Shown here one piece after another: positions 9,780 to 19,955 of a stretch of DNA of 64,000 nucleotides. Origin of the DNA: Gallibacterium genomosp. 3 (GTDB taxonomy: Bacteria > Pseudomonadota > Gammaproteobacteria > Enterobacterales > Pasteurellaceae); assembly GCF_001678475.1 (NCBI RefSeq), contig NZ_JTJR01000007.1:1-64000 (forward strand), written 5' to 3'. Below the pieces are notes generated by a model. That model searched no databases. It was not told where the DNA came from and saw only the letters and a list, made by a program, of their open reading frames with translations. Position 1 is the stretch's first letter. The number at the start of each line of letters is the position of its first letter. Position numbers and translations under genes: made by a program.

Positions 9780-10071
9780 TTATGATTTTATTTAGCTCAA
9801 TGGCTTGTTTTTTGCACACCCACGTGAGATCTAAGTCACAAATTTAAAAAATAGCTTCTGAATAAATAGGTTAGATACGACATAACATAAGTGAAAAATG
9901 ACATCAGAAATTTTTCCAATAAGTGAAGATATTTTCCATTGCGGAAATTGATTAATGAATATCGGACAATCACAAATTTATCGATATTTTCTTTTTCATC
10001 TTTCCGATTATTCGTTAGAATAAGCGGATTTTTGACTTTAAGCGTAATATTGACAATAACAACAAAGGTGA
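9780..10071. other. Non-coding gap between tyrP and prfA
   Basis: About 290 bp of AT-rich DNA. A reverse-strand reading frame spans part of it but lacks a ribosome site and overlaps the prfA start, so I do not call it. The gap must hold the prfA promoter, but I see no convincing hexamer pair. hemA, which precedes prfA in E. coli, is absent. Confidence 0.5.
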
Positions 10072-10074
10072 ATG

Positions 10075-11157
10075 ATGAAAGCCTCAATTATTAGTAAATT
10101 AGAAACCTTAGATGAACGTTATGAAGAATTACAAGCCTTGCTTGGTGATCCTTCAGTGATTAGTGACCAAGAAAAATTTCGAGCTTACTCAAAAGAGTAT
10201 GCGCAATTAGAAGATGTGGTGAAATGTTTTTCACGTTGGAAACAGCTTAATAACGATTTAGAAGAGGCGAAAATTTTACTTGATGACCCAAGTATGAAAG
10301 AGATGGCTGAAGAAGAAATTGCAGCCTGTACTGCGGGAATTGAGGAGAGTGAGCAACAATTACAAATTTTGTTATTACCAAAAGATCCAAATGATGAATA
10401 TAACTGCTATTTAGAAATTCGTGCTGGAACAGGTGGTGATGAAGCTGGGATTTTTGCTGGCGATTTATTCAGAATGTATAGCCGTTATGCTGAAAGTAAA
10501 CGTTGGCGTACAGAAGTGTTAAGTGCAAATGAAAGCGAACAAGGTGGATATAAAGAAATAATCGTTAAAATTAGCGGTGAAAATGTTTATGGTCAGCTAA
10601 AATTCGAGTCGGGTGGTCACCGAGTACAACGTGTACCAAAAACAGAATCACAAGGGCGTATCCATACTTCAGCGTGTACAGTTGCAGTGATGCCTGAATT
10701 GCCGGAGTCTGCATTACCAGAAATTAATCCTGCTGATTTACGGATTGATACCTATCGTTCCTCTGGTGCTGGTGGTCAGCACGTTAATACGACTGATTCT
10801 GCAGTACGTATCACACATATTCCAACAGGGATCGTGGTAGAGTGCCAAGATGAACGTTCACAACATAAAAATAAAGCGAAAGCGATGTCAGTATTAGCCT
10901 CTCGATTAGTACAAGCAGAAGAAGAACGGAAAGCTGCAGAACAGGCTGATACTCGCCGTAGTTTATTAGGTTCAGGTGATCGTTCAGATAAAATCCGTAC
11001 TTATAACTATCCACAAGGACGGGTGACAGATCATCGTATTAATTTGACTCTTTATCGTTTAGATGAAGTGATGAATGGAAAAATTGAAGATTTAATTCAA
11101 CCAATTATTACGGAATATCAAGCAGAACAACTGGCTGCATTATCAGAAAATGAATAA
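10075..11157 (+). CDS. prfA: Peptide chain release factor 1
   Basis: Recognises UAA and UAG stops and triggers peptide release. The start at 10075 gives 360 residues, identical in length to E. coli RF1, and leaves better spacing from AAAGGTG than the adjacent ATG at 10072. Codon recognition uses the P-x-T tripeptide (PKT here, PAT in E. coli) near residue 190. The peptidyl-hydrolysis motif GGQ is near 235. It overlaps prmC, whose product methylates that GGQ glutamine. Confidence 0.97.
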   Translation: MKASIISKLETLDERYEELQALLGDPSVISDQEKFRAYSKEYAQLEDVVKCFSRWKQLNNDLEEAKILLDDPSMKEMAEEEIAACTAGIEESEQQLQILLLPKDPNDEYNCYLEIRAGTGGDEAGIFAGDLFRMYSRYAESKRWRTEVLSANESEQGGYKEIIVKISGENVYGQLKFESGGHRVQRVPKTESQGRIHTSACTVAVMPELPESALPEINPADLRIDTYRSSGAGGQHVNTTDSAVRITHIPTGIVVECQDERSQHKNKAKAMSVLASRLVQAEEERKAAEQADTRRSLLGSGDRSDKIRTYNYPQGRVTDHRINLTLYRLDEVMNGKIEDLIQPIITEYQAEQLAALSENE

Positions 11158-12034
11158 TTCGGTGCTAAGTTATCAAACTTGGTTACAACAAGCTGTGCAG
11201 CAGCTAAGCGTAAAGCAGAGTATTGCTGAAGCAAAAGTTGATGCACAAGCTTTATTGCAATTTGTAACACAAAAATCGTCAGCACAATTAATGGCATTTG
11301 CGGAAACCCCATTATCTCTACAACAACAACAGCGATTAACAGAATATATGACAAGACGTTTACAAGGGGAACCGATTGCATATATTGTGGGAGAGAGAGG
11401 TTTTTGGACACTAGACTTAGCTGTATCGGATAAAACCTTAATTCCGCGTCCAGATACAGAGTGTTTAGTTGAAACAGCATTATCGTTGATTGCTAATCAG
11501 TTTGCTTCAAACGAAACGTTGAGAATATTAGATTTAGGCACAGGTACTGGTGCAATTGCTTTAGCGTTAGCTTATGAGTTGCAGCAACAACAAAAAAATT
11601 ATCAAATTATTGGTGTAGATCGGATTGCAGAATCTGTTACCTTGGCAAAGCAGAATGCGATACGGAATCAATTAACACAAGTTGAGTTTCTAGAGAGTAA
11701 TTGGTTTTCTGCGCTTTCAACACAACAATTTCAGATAATTGTGAGTAACCCGCCTTATATTGCTGCGGATGATCCTCATCTGCAACAAGGTGATGTACGT
11801 TTTGAACCGCGTTCAGCCTTAGTTGCTGAGAATAATGGTTTGGCGGATATTGAATATATTATCGATCAAGGCAGACGTTTTATTCGTAAACAAGGGTGGT
11901 TATTACTTGAACATGGTTGGCAGCAGGCAGAAGCCGTGCAAACATTGTTCAAACGCTATAATTGGCAACAGATACAAACAATAAATGATTATGGCGGTAA
12001 CCCAAGAGTCACTTTTGCGAAATGGAGTGGATAA
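11150..12034 (+). CDS. prmC: Release-factor glutamine methyltransferase
   Basis: SAM-dependent enzyme that methylates the GGQ glutamine of RF1 and RF2. The 294 residues contain the SAM-binding DLGTGTG (128-134) and the catalytic NPPY (200-203), which binds the target glutamine. It overlaps the end of prfA by 8 bases, so translation of the enzyme and one of its substrates is coupled. A downstream SirB1-family gene and kdsA continue the unit. Confidence 0.96.
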   Translation: MNNSVLSYQTWLQQAVQQLSVKQSIAEAKVDAQALLQFVTQKSSAQLMAFAETPLSLQQQQRLTEYMTRRLQGEPIAYIVGERGFWTLDLAVSDKTLIPRPDTECLVETALSLIANQFASNETLRILDLGTGTGAIALALAYELQQQQKNYQIIGVDRIAESVTLAKQNAIRNQLTQVEFLESNWFSALSTQQFQIIVSNPPYIAADDPHLQQGDVRFEPRSALVAENNGLADIEYIIDQGRRFIRKQGWLLLEHGWQQAEAVQTLFKRYNWQQIQTINDYGGNPRVTFAKWSG

Positions 12035-12041
12035 TAACAAA

Positions 12042-12878
12042 ATGAATAAGCAAGAAGATGCAGATAAAAAATTAAGAGAGTACAGTTTACGAGTAGAAGA
12101 AAAAAAACAACTGTTTCAATATATTTTATCGTTGAATCAAGTAATTGATCCTACTTGTAGTAAATCAAGTATTTATGGACGTATGGGGCATCTTACACGT
12201 GAATTGAAATTATTTTTTGATGGTGAAACGGATCCTAAGATGCGGATCCATCTGTTATTACAGTTTTTTTATGGTGAAAAAGGGTTTTTCTGTGATCGGG
12301 AAACCTATTTCTACTCTTCAAATTTAATGCTTTCAAATGTGTTGAAGACAAAAGAGGGAACACCAGCCGTATTAGGTTCTATGGTGTTATTTTTAGCTGG
12401 ACAATATGACTTACCGATCACTGGCATTAATTTTCCAACACAACTGTTATTAAGAGCAGATGTTGGGGATGAGGTAGCATTTATTAATCCTTGGGATGGA
12501 CAATATGTGCCTCACGAAATGATGAAAACGTGGTTGGAAGGCTATTTAGGATTTGGTACACAATTAACAGAAGAGTATGTACGTAGTGCAGACTTAGTTG
12601 AGTTAGAAGATCGGATTTATCAAGTGCTAAAGAATGCATTAATTCGTGAAGGTAAAAATGAACAAGCATTAGCACTAATCGAACACCATTTAGCAGAAGA
12701 TCCGAATGACCCTTATGAAATACGTGATAGAGGTGTAGTTTACGGCAATATGGAATGTTTTCATTTAGCAGTTCCTGATTTACAGTATTTTGTTGATCAA
12801 TGCCCAGAAGATCCAGTTGCACCATTAGTCAGATTGCAATTACAAGATTTAGAAGCAATACCGTATTCATTCCAATAA
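12042..12878 (+). CDS. SirB1-family protein (transglutaminase-like fold with TPR-like tail)
   Basis: Uncharacterised cytoplasmic protein of the SirB1/YchA family; function unknown. An N-terminal transglutaminase-like region (roughly 40-180, with PAVLGSMVLFLAGQYDLPI and FINPWDGQ) is followed by a TPR-like helical tail (EQALALIEHHLAEDPNDPYEIRDRGVVY). The prfA-prmC-sirB1-kdsA order matches E. coli apart from the missing sirB2. The ATG at 12042 is preferred (278 residues), but its GGAG is about 14 bases away; a GTG at 12027 overlapping the prmC stop is the alternative. Confidence 0.85.
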   Translation: MNKQEDADKKLREYSLRVEEKKQLFQYILSLNQVIDPTCSKSSIYGRMGHLTRELKLFFDGETDPKMRIHLLLQFFYGEKGFFCDRETYFYSSNLMLSNVLKTKEGTPAVLGSMVLFLAGQYDLPITGINFPTQLLLRADVGDEVAFINPWDGQYVPHEMMKTWLEGYLGFGTQLTEEYVRSADLVELEDRIYQVLKNALIREGKNEQALALIEHHLAEDPNDPYEIRDRGVVYGNMECFHLAVPDLQYFVDQCPEDPVAPLVRLQLQDLEAIPYSFQ

Positions 12879-13748
<870 letters not shown>

Positions 13749-13764
13749 GCTAATCTATGAAAAA

Positions 13765-13832
13765 TAGAGGGCTGCGTAGAAATTGGACAACAGTCACTAA
13801 ATTAATAATTTCTACTTTGCAACCCTCTGTTT
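13765..13832 (+). terminator. Long imperfect hairpin after kdsA
   Basis: Two arms (13765-13784 and 13806-13828) pair through AGAGGG, TGC and a 9-bp GTAGAAATT/AATTTCTAC block, with a small asymmetric bulge and a loop of about 21 bases. A T-rich run follows. It separates the kdsA operon from the next gene. The stem is longer than a usual terminator, so it may also be a structured intergenic repeat. Confidence 0.6.
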
Positions 13833-13883
13833 TATTGTTATCTTGAAAACGTTTTTGTTACTAAATTTAATAAGGAGCCTGTA

Positions 13884-14825
13884 ATGAAAATAGTCTTTTT
13901 AGATAGTACTGCCATTCCAAAACACATCCCAATTCCTCGTCCTACCTTTGCACATGAATGGATTGAATATGAACATACCTCTGCTGCTCAAGTGATTGAA
14001 AGAATGCAGGATGTTGATATTGCAGTAACCAGTAAAGTTGTATTTAGCCGAGAGGTTATGCAACAGCTACCTAAATTGAAATTAATTGCCATTACAGCAA
14101 CAGGAACCAACAATGTTGATTTAGTTGCCGCTAAAGAATTAGGCATTGTTGTAAAAAATGTAACAGGCTATTCATCAGTTACTGTCCCAGAACACGTATT
14201 AGGAATGATCTATTCATTACGTCATAGTTTAATGGGCTGGTATCGTGATCAACTTACTGATCGTTGGGTTGATAATCCTCAATTCTGTTATTTTGACTAT
14301 CCAATTAAAGATGTAAAAGGCTCGGTATTGGGGATTTTTGGTCGTGGTAATTTAGGCCAAGAAGTAGGGCGTTTGGCTGAATTATTAGGAATGAAAGTTC
14401 TGTATGCAGAGCATCGAGGTGCAGCAACAATTCGTGAGGGTTATACCAAATTTGAAGACGTGTTAGCACAAGCAGATATCTTGACATTACATTGTCCATT
14501 AACGGAAACAACCCAAAATTTAATTAATCATGAAACATTAGCTTTATGTAAACGAGGTGCTATTTTAATTAATACAGGACGTGGGCCTTTGGTTGATGAA
14601 CAAGCCTTGTTAGACGCATTAACTTCTGGGCAATTATCAGGTGCAGCGATTGATGTAATGCGCCAAGAGCCACCAGAAAAAGGTAATGTCTTAATGGAAG
14701 CAACAAAACGGATGCCGAATTTATTAATTACGCCACATATTGCTTGGGCGTCAGATTCAGCGGTTACCACATTAGTAAATAAAGTTGCGCAAAATATCGA
14801 AGAATTTGTCGCAACAGGCAAATAA
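13884..14825 (+). CDS. D-isomer-specific 2-hydroxyacid dehydrogenase
   Basis: NAD(P)-linked reductase of the glycerate/hydroxypyruvate reductase type; exact substrate unknown. Its 313 residues carry the Rossmann GxGxxG (153-158) and the catalytic triad of the family: Arg233 in NTGRGP, Glu262 in RQEPP and His285 in TPHIAW. A ribosome site AAGGAG precedes the start. It lies between terminator-like hairpins, so is probably a single transcript. It resembles the H. influenzae dehydrogenase found at the equivalent place between kdsA and lolC. Confidence 0.85.
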   Translation: MKIVFLDSTAIPKHIPIPRPTFAHEWIEYEHTSAAQVIERMQDVDIAVTSKVVFSREVMQQLPKLKLIAITATGTNNVDLVAAKELGIVVKNVTGYSSVTVPEHVLGMIYSLRHSLMGWYRDQLTDRWVDNPQFCYFDYPIKDVKGSVLGIFGRGNLGQEVGRLAELLGMKVLYAEHRGAATIREGYTKFEDVLAQADILTLHCPLTETTQNLINHETLALCKRGAILINTGRGPLVDEQALLDALTSGQLSGAAIDVMRQEPPEKGNVLMEATKRMPNLLITPHIAWASDSAVTTLVNKVAQNIEEFVATGK

Positions 14826-14850
14826 GCTGATAAAAAATAATCAAGAGAAG

Positions 14851-14885
14851 AATCCGTCCATTTATTAATGGACGGATTTATTCTG
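14851..14885 (+). terminator. Terminator after the 2-hydroxyacid dehydrogenase
   Basis: A perfect 12-bp stem with a 4-base loop (arms 14851-14862 and 14867-14878) followed by a short T-rich tail. It lies just before lolC. Confidence 0.75.
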
Positions 14886-14913
14886 TAAGTTGTAAACAAT
14901 AAAAGGGAAAATT

Positions 14914-16098
14914 ATGTCGGTAAATGTTCCACTACTAGTGGCATTACGTTATTGGCGTTCTAAAAGTGGGGATCGCTTTGGTCGTTTAGTGACCCGCCTG
15001 GCAAGTATTGGCATTATGCTAGGGGTAATGGCATTGATCATTGTGTTGTCAGTAATGAATGGATTAGAAAGTTACCAAAAGCAGAACGTTTTATCTCATA
15101 TTCCGCAAGCTATTGTTTCTCCACAACAACAAACACTATCGTTACAACAGCAACAACTGCCTAAATTACCCTCTTTTATCACTAAAGCCGTACCTATTAA
15201 TTTGGCTCAAGTGATTATGCAAAGTAGTAATGGGCTAAGTGCTGCACAATTAATCGGTGTGCAGCAACAACAAGATGATCCATTATTAGCCTCATTACCT
15301 GAAACAATAGACACTTTATTACCAGCGAATGGATTTAATCTTATTATTGGTAGTCGCTTGGCACAACAAAATCAATTACAAGTTGGTGATAAAGTTCGCT
15401 TATTAATTCCTGAAAACAGTGTTTATACCCCATTAGGGCGAATTCCAGTGCAGCGTTTATTCACTGTTGCTGCAATTTATCCTGAATGGAGTATGGATGA
15501 ACAGATTTTTGCTAATTTACAAGATGTTGGTAGGTTATTGCGGATTAAGCCAGATCAGGTACAAGGTGAACGTCTATTTTTACAAGATCCTTTTTTAATT
15601 ACAGAGTTACCTGATTATTTTCCTAGTACTGAATGGAAAATCAGCGATTGGCGGGCTCAAAAAGGTGAGTTTTTTCAATCCGTTAGAATGGAAAAAAATA
15701 TGATGTCTTTATTGGTGGGATTAATTATTTTAGTCGCCATTGCCAATATTGTGACCTCTTTAAGTCTAATGGTGTTAGACAAACAAGGCGAAATCGCGAT
15801 TTTGCAAACACAAGGATTAGCTCGCAAACAAATTATGCAAATTTTTATCTATCAAGGTATGGTAATTGGGGTATTGAGTACCTTGCTTGGTGCGGTACTT
15901 GGCATATTAGCGACAAAATATTTAACGCCATTATTAGCTTGGCTAAATCCACAAGGGTTTGCTTTACCAAGCGAAATTGATATTCCACAAATTTTAACGA
16001 TTATTCTTTTTTCATTAACTTTATCTTTTGTTTCTACGCTTTATCCTGCTTATCGTGCAGCGAAAGTTGAACCAGCGGAGGCGTTGCGTTATGAGTAA
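14914..16098 (+). CDS. lolC: Lipoprotein-releasing ABC transporter permease LolC
   Basis: Inner-membrane subunit that with LolD and LolE extracts outer-membrane lipoproteins and passes them to LolA. The 394-residue protein has one N-terminal membrane segment, a large periplasmic domain (about 50-255) and three C-terminal segments, the FtsX/MacB-like layout. It starts [19 protein letters not shown] and ends [18 protein letters not shown], both characteristic of LolC/E. It overlaps lolD by 8 bases. Confidence 0.95.
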   Translation: MSVNVPLLVALRYWRSKSGDRFGRLVTRLASIGIMLGVMALIIVLSVMNGLESYQKQNVLSHIPQAIVSPQQQTLSLQQQQLPKLPSFITKAVPINLAQVIMQSSNGLSAAQLIGVQQQQDDPLLASLPETIDTLLPANGFNLIIGSRLAQQNQLQVGDKVRLLIPENSVYTPLGRIPVQRLFTVAAIYPEWSMDEQIFANLQDVGRLLRIKPDQVQGERLFLQDPFLITELPDYFPSTEWKISDWRAQKGEFFQSVRMEKNMMSLLVGLIILVAIANIVTSLSLMVLDKQGEIAILQTQGLARKQIMQIFIYQGMVIGVLSTLLGAVLGILATKYLTPLLAWLNPQGFALPSEIDIPQILTIILFSLTLSFVSTLYPAYRAAKVEPAEALRYE

Positions 16099-16807
16099 TT
16101 CTATGTCTAATTTAAATCAAACAACTGCGTTGTTGGCTTGCCAGCAATTATCAAAAGTTTATCAAGAAGGCGATAAAGCAACGTCAGTACTAAAAGAAAT
16201 CTCTTTTTCGATTGCAGCAAATGATTTAACCGCTATTGTAGGGAGTTCAGGTTCAGGTAAAAGTACATTGTTGCATTTACTGGGTGGATTAGATAAACCA
16301 ACAGCAGGTGAAGTTTGGTTAAATGGGCAGCAATTATCGCAATTATCTGATAGCCAAATTGCAAAATTACGTAATCGCCATTTAGGATTTGTTTATCAAT
16401 TTCATCATCTCATGGCTGATTTTTCTGCATTAGAAAATGTAGCAATGCCAATGCTAATTGCAGGTGAAAAACGTGATATTGCTTATACTCAAGCAGAAGA
16501 GATGTTAAAAGCGGTAAGTTTAGCCCATCGCATTGATCATCGCCCATCAGCACTATCAGGTGGTGAACGTCAACGGGTAGCGATTGCAAGAGCGCTAGTG
16601 AATAACCCTGATTTAGTGTTAGCGGACGAACCGACAGGAAATTTAGATCAAAAAACAACAGAGCATATTTTTGAATTATTACAACAGTTAAATCAAGAAA
16701 AAGGCATTGCTTTTTTATTGGTAACACATGATTTAAATTTAGCGGCAAAATTGCAAAAACGCTATCGAATGCGAGATGGTGTATTAACGGCGGAGGAAAC
16801 CGTATGA
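16091..16807 (+). CDS. lolD: Lipoprotein-releasing ABC transporter ATPase LolD
   Basis: Cytoplasmic ATPase that drives LolCE. The ATG at 16091 sits 7 bases after a GGAGG inside lolC and gives 238 residues (E. coli 233). Walker A GSSGSGKS is at 51-58, the signature [15 protein letters not shown] near 153 and Walker [10 protein letters not shown] near 173. It overlaps lolC by 8 bases and lolE by 4 (ATGA), so the three subunits are translationally coupled. Confidence 0.96.
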   Translation: MSNSMSNLNQTTALLACQQLSKVYQEGDKATSVLKEISFSIAANDLTAIVGSSGSGKSTLLHLLGGLDKPTAGEVWLNGQQLSQLSDSQIAKLRNRHLGFVYQFHHLMADFSALENVAMPMLIAGEKRDIAYTQAEEMLKAVSLAHRIDHRPSALSGGERQRVAIARALVNNPDLVLADEPTGNLDQKTTEHIFELLQQLNQEKGIAFLLVTHDLNLAAKLQKRYRMRDGVLTAEETV

Positions 16808-18054
16808 GTACGCCATTTTTTATCAGTTGGCGTTATCAGCGAGGTAAGCAAAAAAATCGTTTAGTTTCGTTGATTGCTTGGTTTTCAACCTTGGGGATTG
16901 CATTAGGGGTTGCGGTACTCATCATTGGCTTGAGTGCAATGAATGGGTTTCAACGAGAACTGAATCATCGTATTCTTGCGGTTGTACCACACATTTCTAT
17001 TACAGGCTATGATCGCCAGCCGGTTGAAAATTGGCATCAATTACATCAAGCATTACAAGATAATCAACAAATTTCAGGTTTCTCACCTTATGTATCATTT
17101 ACGACATTAGCAGAATCTGGAGCAAAATTAAAAGTGATTCAGGTGAAAGGCATTGAGCCTGCAATGTTGCAACAGGTGAGTGCTGTGGGACAGTTTGTCT
17201 TACATAATGCATGGCAGAAATTTGTAGCAGAAAAACAAGGGATTATTCTTGGTTCAGGTATTGCAAAAGATCTTGGGGTTAAAGAAGGTGATTGGGTATC
17301 ATTATTGGTTTCTAACCAGACACATCAAGACGTAAGTAAGATGGCTCAACCAGAGCGTCACCGTTTACAAGTCACTGGGATTTTACGTTTAGATGGACAG
17401 CTTGATCATAGCTATGCATTCATTCCATTATCAATTGCACAGCAGTATCTCAATTATCAAGAAAATCAAGTAACAGGTGTAGAGTTAGCGATTAAATCGC
17501 CATTTTCTGTTAATGAATTTGATTATTCTGCATTGGCAAATTATCCACAGGGATTAGTCGCAAACACCTGGATTGATAGTTTTGGTTATATGTATCGAGA
17601 TATTTCTTTGATTAAAACTGTAATGTATCTTGCTATGGTATTAGTGATAGGCATTGCTTGTTTTAATATTATTTCTACCTTGATTATGGCGGTGAAAGAT
17701 AAACAAGGTGATATTGCAATTTTACGAACCTTAGGAGCTGATAGTCGTTTTATCCGTCGTATTTTTTTATGGTACGGGTTATTTTCAGGAATGAAAGGTT
17801 GTTTGTGGGGAATTGTCTTGGGTGTGATGGTGGCATTAAATTTAACAGAAATTATTTATGCTATTGAAAAGATTTTGCATACTAAGATTTTATCAGATGG
17901 TGTGTATTTTATTGATTTTATGCCAAGTGAATTACATTTTACTGATGTTGGTTTAGTGTTTGTAGCAACATTAGTGCTAAGTTTATTGGCATCACTTTAT
18001 CCAGCAATTCGAGCTGCACGTTTAGAGCCTGCAAAAGTTTTAAATAATCATTAA
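16804..18054 (+). CDS. lolE: Lipoprotein-releasing ABC transporter permease LolE
   Basis: Second membrane subunit of the LolCDE extractor. The 416 residues have the same topology as LolC: one N-terminal and three C-terminal membrane segments around a periplasmic domain (about 45-265). It opens with [20 protein letters not shown] and closes with [19 protein letters not shown]. Separate LolC and LolE make this the classical enterobacterial-type heteromeric system, not the LolF type. Confidence 0.95.
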   Translation: MSTPFFISWRYQRGKQKNRLVSLIAWFSTLGIALGVAVLIIGLSAMNGFQRELNHRILAVVPHISITGYDRQPVENWHQLHQALQDNQQISGFSPYVSFTTLAESGAKLKVIQVKGIEPAMLQQVSAVGQFVLHNAWQKFVAEKQGIILGSGIAKDLGVKEGDWVSLLVSNQTHQDVSKMAQPERHRLQVTGILRLDGQLDHSYAFIPLSIAQQYLNYQENQVTGVELAIKSPFSVNEFDYSALANYPQGLVANTWIDSFGYMYRDISLIKTVMYLAMVLVIGIACFNIISTLIMAVKDKQGDIAILRTLGADSRFIRRIFLWYGLFSGMKGCLWGIVLGVMVALNLTEIIYAIEKILHTKILSDGVYFIDFMPSELHFTDVGLVFVATLVLSLLASLYPAIRAARLEPAKVLNNH

Positions 18055-18061
18055 ATAATAG

Positions 18062-18109
18062 TTGAAATTAAAATTGTATATGCTAGCATTTGGACTAGTT
18101 TAGTAGTAC
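18062..18109 (+). promoter_or_regulatory. aroG promoter with TrpR-like operator
   Basis: A -35 TTGAAA (18062-18067) and an extended -10 (TG at 18081-18082, TAGCAT at 18084-18089) are 16 bases apart. Directly downstream, at the expected transcription start, 18092-18109 matches 15 of 18 positions of the TrpR consensus palindrome GTACTAGTTAACTAGTAC. The position fits simple repression by tryptophan-loaded TrpR. Confidence 0.7.
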
Positions 18110-18131
18110 AAAAATACAAGAGAGTGAATCA

Positions 18132-19217
18132 ATGGCAGTAATTAAAAAAGATATTCGTATTGAAAATGATGACGTTCGTATCGCAAAAGTAGAGCAGTTA
18201 TTACCTCCAATCGCATTATTAGAAAAATATCCAGCAAGTAAAACCGCAGTTAAAACCGTTAAGCAAACTCGCCAAGCAGTACACAATATTTTACATCGTG
18301 AAGATGATCGCTTATTAGTGGTAATTGGACCTTGTTCAATTCATGATCCCGCTGCTGCATTAGATTATGCAAAACGATTGAAAGTATTACGTGATGAATT
18401 AAAAGATGAATTAGAAGTAGTAATGCGAGTTTACTTTGAAAAACCACGGACAACAGTTGGTTGGAAAGGATTAATCAATGATCCACACCTTGATCATACC
18501 TACGCATTAAATGACGGTCTAAGAATGGCCCGTAAATTGTTGTTAGATGTAAATGATCTTGGTGTACCTGCTGCGGGTGAGTTTTTAGATATGATTACGC
18601 CACAATATATTGCGGACTTTATGAGTTGGGGAGCTATCGGAGCCAGAACAACCGAATCGCAAGTACACCGTGAGCTTGCATCGGGTCTTTCTTGTGCCGT
18701 TGGATTTAAAAATGGGACTAATGGTGGTGTAAAAATCGCATTAGATGCAATTGGTGCAGCAGAAGCTTCTCACTATTTCTTATCGGTTACTAAATTTGGT
18801 CACTCTGCGATTGTGGCGACGAAAGGAAATCCAGATTGTCACATTATCTTACGCGGTGGCGACAAAGGTCCTAACTACTCTGAAGAAGATATTCTGAAAA
18901 CAGTAAAAGATATTGAAAAGAGTGGTCGCATTCCTCATGTAATGGTGGATTTTAGCCATGCTAACAGTTCAAAACAATTCAAGAAGCAACTTGATGTGTG
19001 TAATGAAATCTGTCGCCAAATCAGTGCAGGTTCGCAACATATTTTTGGCGTGATGGTAGAGAGTAACTTAGTTGAAGGCCGTCAAGATATCATTGAAGGT
19101 AAAACATTGGTATATGGCCAAAGTGTGACAGATGCTTGTATTGGTTGGGAAGATACTGAAAAAGTGTTGTACGATTTAGCTGCAGCAGTAAAAGCAAGAA
19201 GAGCAAAATTAGCTTAA
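18132..19217 (+). CDS. aroG: 3-deoxy-7-phosphoheptulonate (DAHP) synthase, AroG type
   Basis: First enzyme of the shikimate pathway: condenses phosphoenolpyruvate and erythrose-4-phosphate. It is a class I enzyme of 361 residues. Hallmarks are LLVVIGPCSIHDP (metal Cys near 71), RVYFEKPRTTVGWKG near 103, AVGFKNGTNGG near 193 and DFSHANSSKQ near 276. Sequence resembles E. coli AroG (Phe-sensitive), yet the promoter carries a TrpR-like box. I infer that tryptophan controls expression. Confidence 0.93.
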   Translation: MAVIKKDIRIENDDVRIAKVEQLLPPIALLEKYPASKTAVKTVKQTRQAVHNILHREDDRLLVVIGPCSIHDPAAALDYAKRLKVLRDELKDELEVVMRVYFEKPRTTVGWKGLINDPHLDHTYALNDGLRMARKLLLDVNDLGVPAAGEFLDMITPQYIADFMSWGAIGARTTESQVHRELASGLSCAVGFKNGTNGGVKIALDAIGAAEASHYFLSVTKFGHSAIVATKGNPDCHIILRGGDKGPNYSEEDILKTVKDIEKSGRIPHVMVDFSHANSSKQFKKQLDVCNEICRQISAGSQHIFGVMVESNLVEGRQDIIEGKTLVYGQSVTDACIGWEDTEKVLYDLAAAVKARRAKLA

Positions 19218-19237
19218 TTCATTTATTTAGAAAAAAG

Positions 19238-19273
19238 ATATCGCCTGTCAATTTGCAGGCGATATTTTTATTT
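19238..19273 (+). terminator. Rho-independent terminator of aroG
   Basis: A perfect 10-bp stem (19238-19247 and 19256-19265) with an 8-base loop is followed by a T-rich tail. It isolates aroG from the heat-shock operon downstream. Confidence 0.9.
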
Positions 19274-19282
19274 GGTTTTTAA

Positions 19283-19310
19283 CTTGAAACCGAATTGCTT
19301 GCACCCATAT
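19283..19310 (+). promoter_or_regulatory. Sigma-32 (heat-shock) promoter of hslVU
   Basis: CTTGAAA at 19283-19289 and CCCATAT at 19304-19310 are separated by 14 bases, a match to the RpoH consensus CTTGAAA-N(11-16)-CCCATnT. It lies about 40 bases before the hslV start. Confidence 0.88.
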
Positions 19311-19350
19311 AGGGAAGCATTGTGTAAATTGTAGAAGAAGGAAAAAAATT

Positions 19351-19875
19351 ATGACTACAATCGTAAGTGTTCGCCGTAATGGGCATGTTGTTGTTGGTGG
19401 AGATGGACAAGTTTCACTAGGCAATACCGTAATGAAAGGTAATGCACGCAAAGTACGTCGTTTATATGGGGATAAAGTATTAGCAGGATTTGCTGGTGGT
19501 ACAGCAGATGCCTTTACCTTATTTGAATTGTTTGAACGCAAATTAGAAATGCACCAAGGCCACTTATTAAAAAGTGCAGTAGAACTGGCAAAAGAGTGGC
19601 GTACTGATCGTGCGTTACGCAAATTGGAGGCGATGTTAATTGTGGCTGATGCCAAAGAGTCGCTGATTATTACAGGATTAGGTGATGTAGTGCAGCCTGA
19701 AGCAGATCAAATTTTAGCTATTGGTTCAGGCGGTAATTATGCTATGGCAGCAGCACGAGCTTTAGTTGCTAATACCGATCTTTCTGCACGAGAGATTGTA
19801 GAAAAGTCACTAAAAATTGCGGGTGATATTTGTGTATTTACTAATACAAATTTCACTATTGAAGAGTTGCCATAA
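19351..19875 (+). CDS. hslV: ATP-dependent protease subunit HslV (ClpQ)
   Basis: Proteasome-like peptidase that forms a double hexamer capped by HslU. The 174 residues begin M-TTIVSVR; removal of Met exposes the catalytic N-terminal Thr. The family-typical [20 protein letters not shown] and the C-terminal [16 protein letters not shown] are present. It is the first gene of the heat-shock operon, behind a sigma-32 promoter and followed by hslU after 80 bases. Confidence 0.97.
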   Translation: MTTIVSVRRNGHVVVGGDGQVSLGNTVMKGNARKVRRLYGDKVLAGFAGGTADAFTLFELFERKLEMHQGHLLKSAVELAKEWRTDRALRKLEAMLIVADAKESLIITGLGDVVQPEADQILAIGSGGNYAMAAARALVANTDLSAREIVEKSLKIAGDICVFTNTNFTIEELP

Positions 19876-19955
19876 TATGGCATAAGCGGACGAAACAGGG
19901 AAATAATAGGGTGTTGTCAGTCAGGCAACACATAAAATAGAAGAAGGATAAAAAT

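Noticed and set aside
9836..10087. Reverse-strand 83-codon frame between tyrP and prfA
   Set aside because: It overlaps the prfA start, lacks a ribosome site and has AT-driven composition.
19911..19931. Inverted repeat between hslV and hslU as a terminator or attenuator
   Set aside because: A stem of only 6 bp with a 9-base loop and no T-run; hslV and hslU are expected to be co-transcribed.
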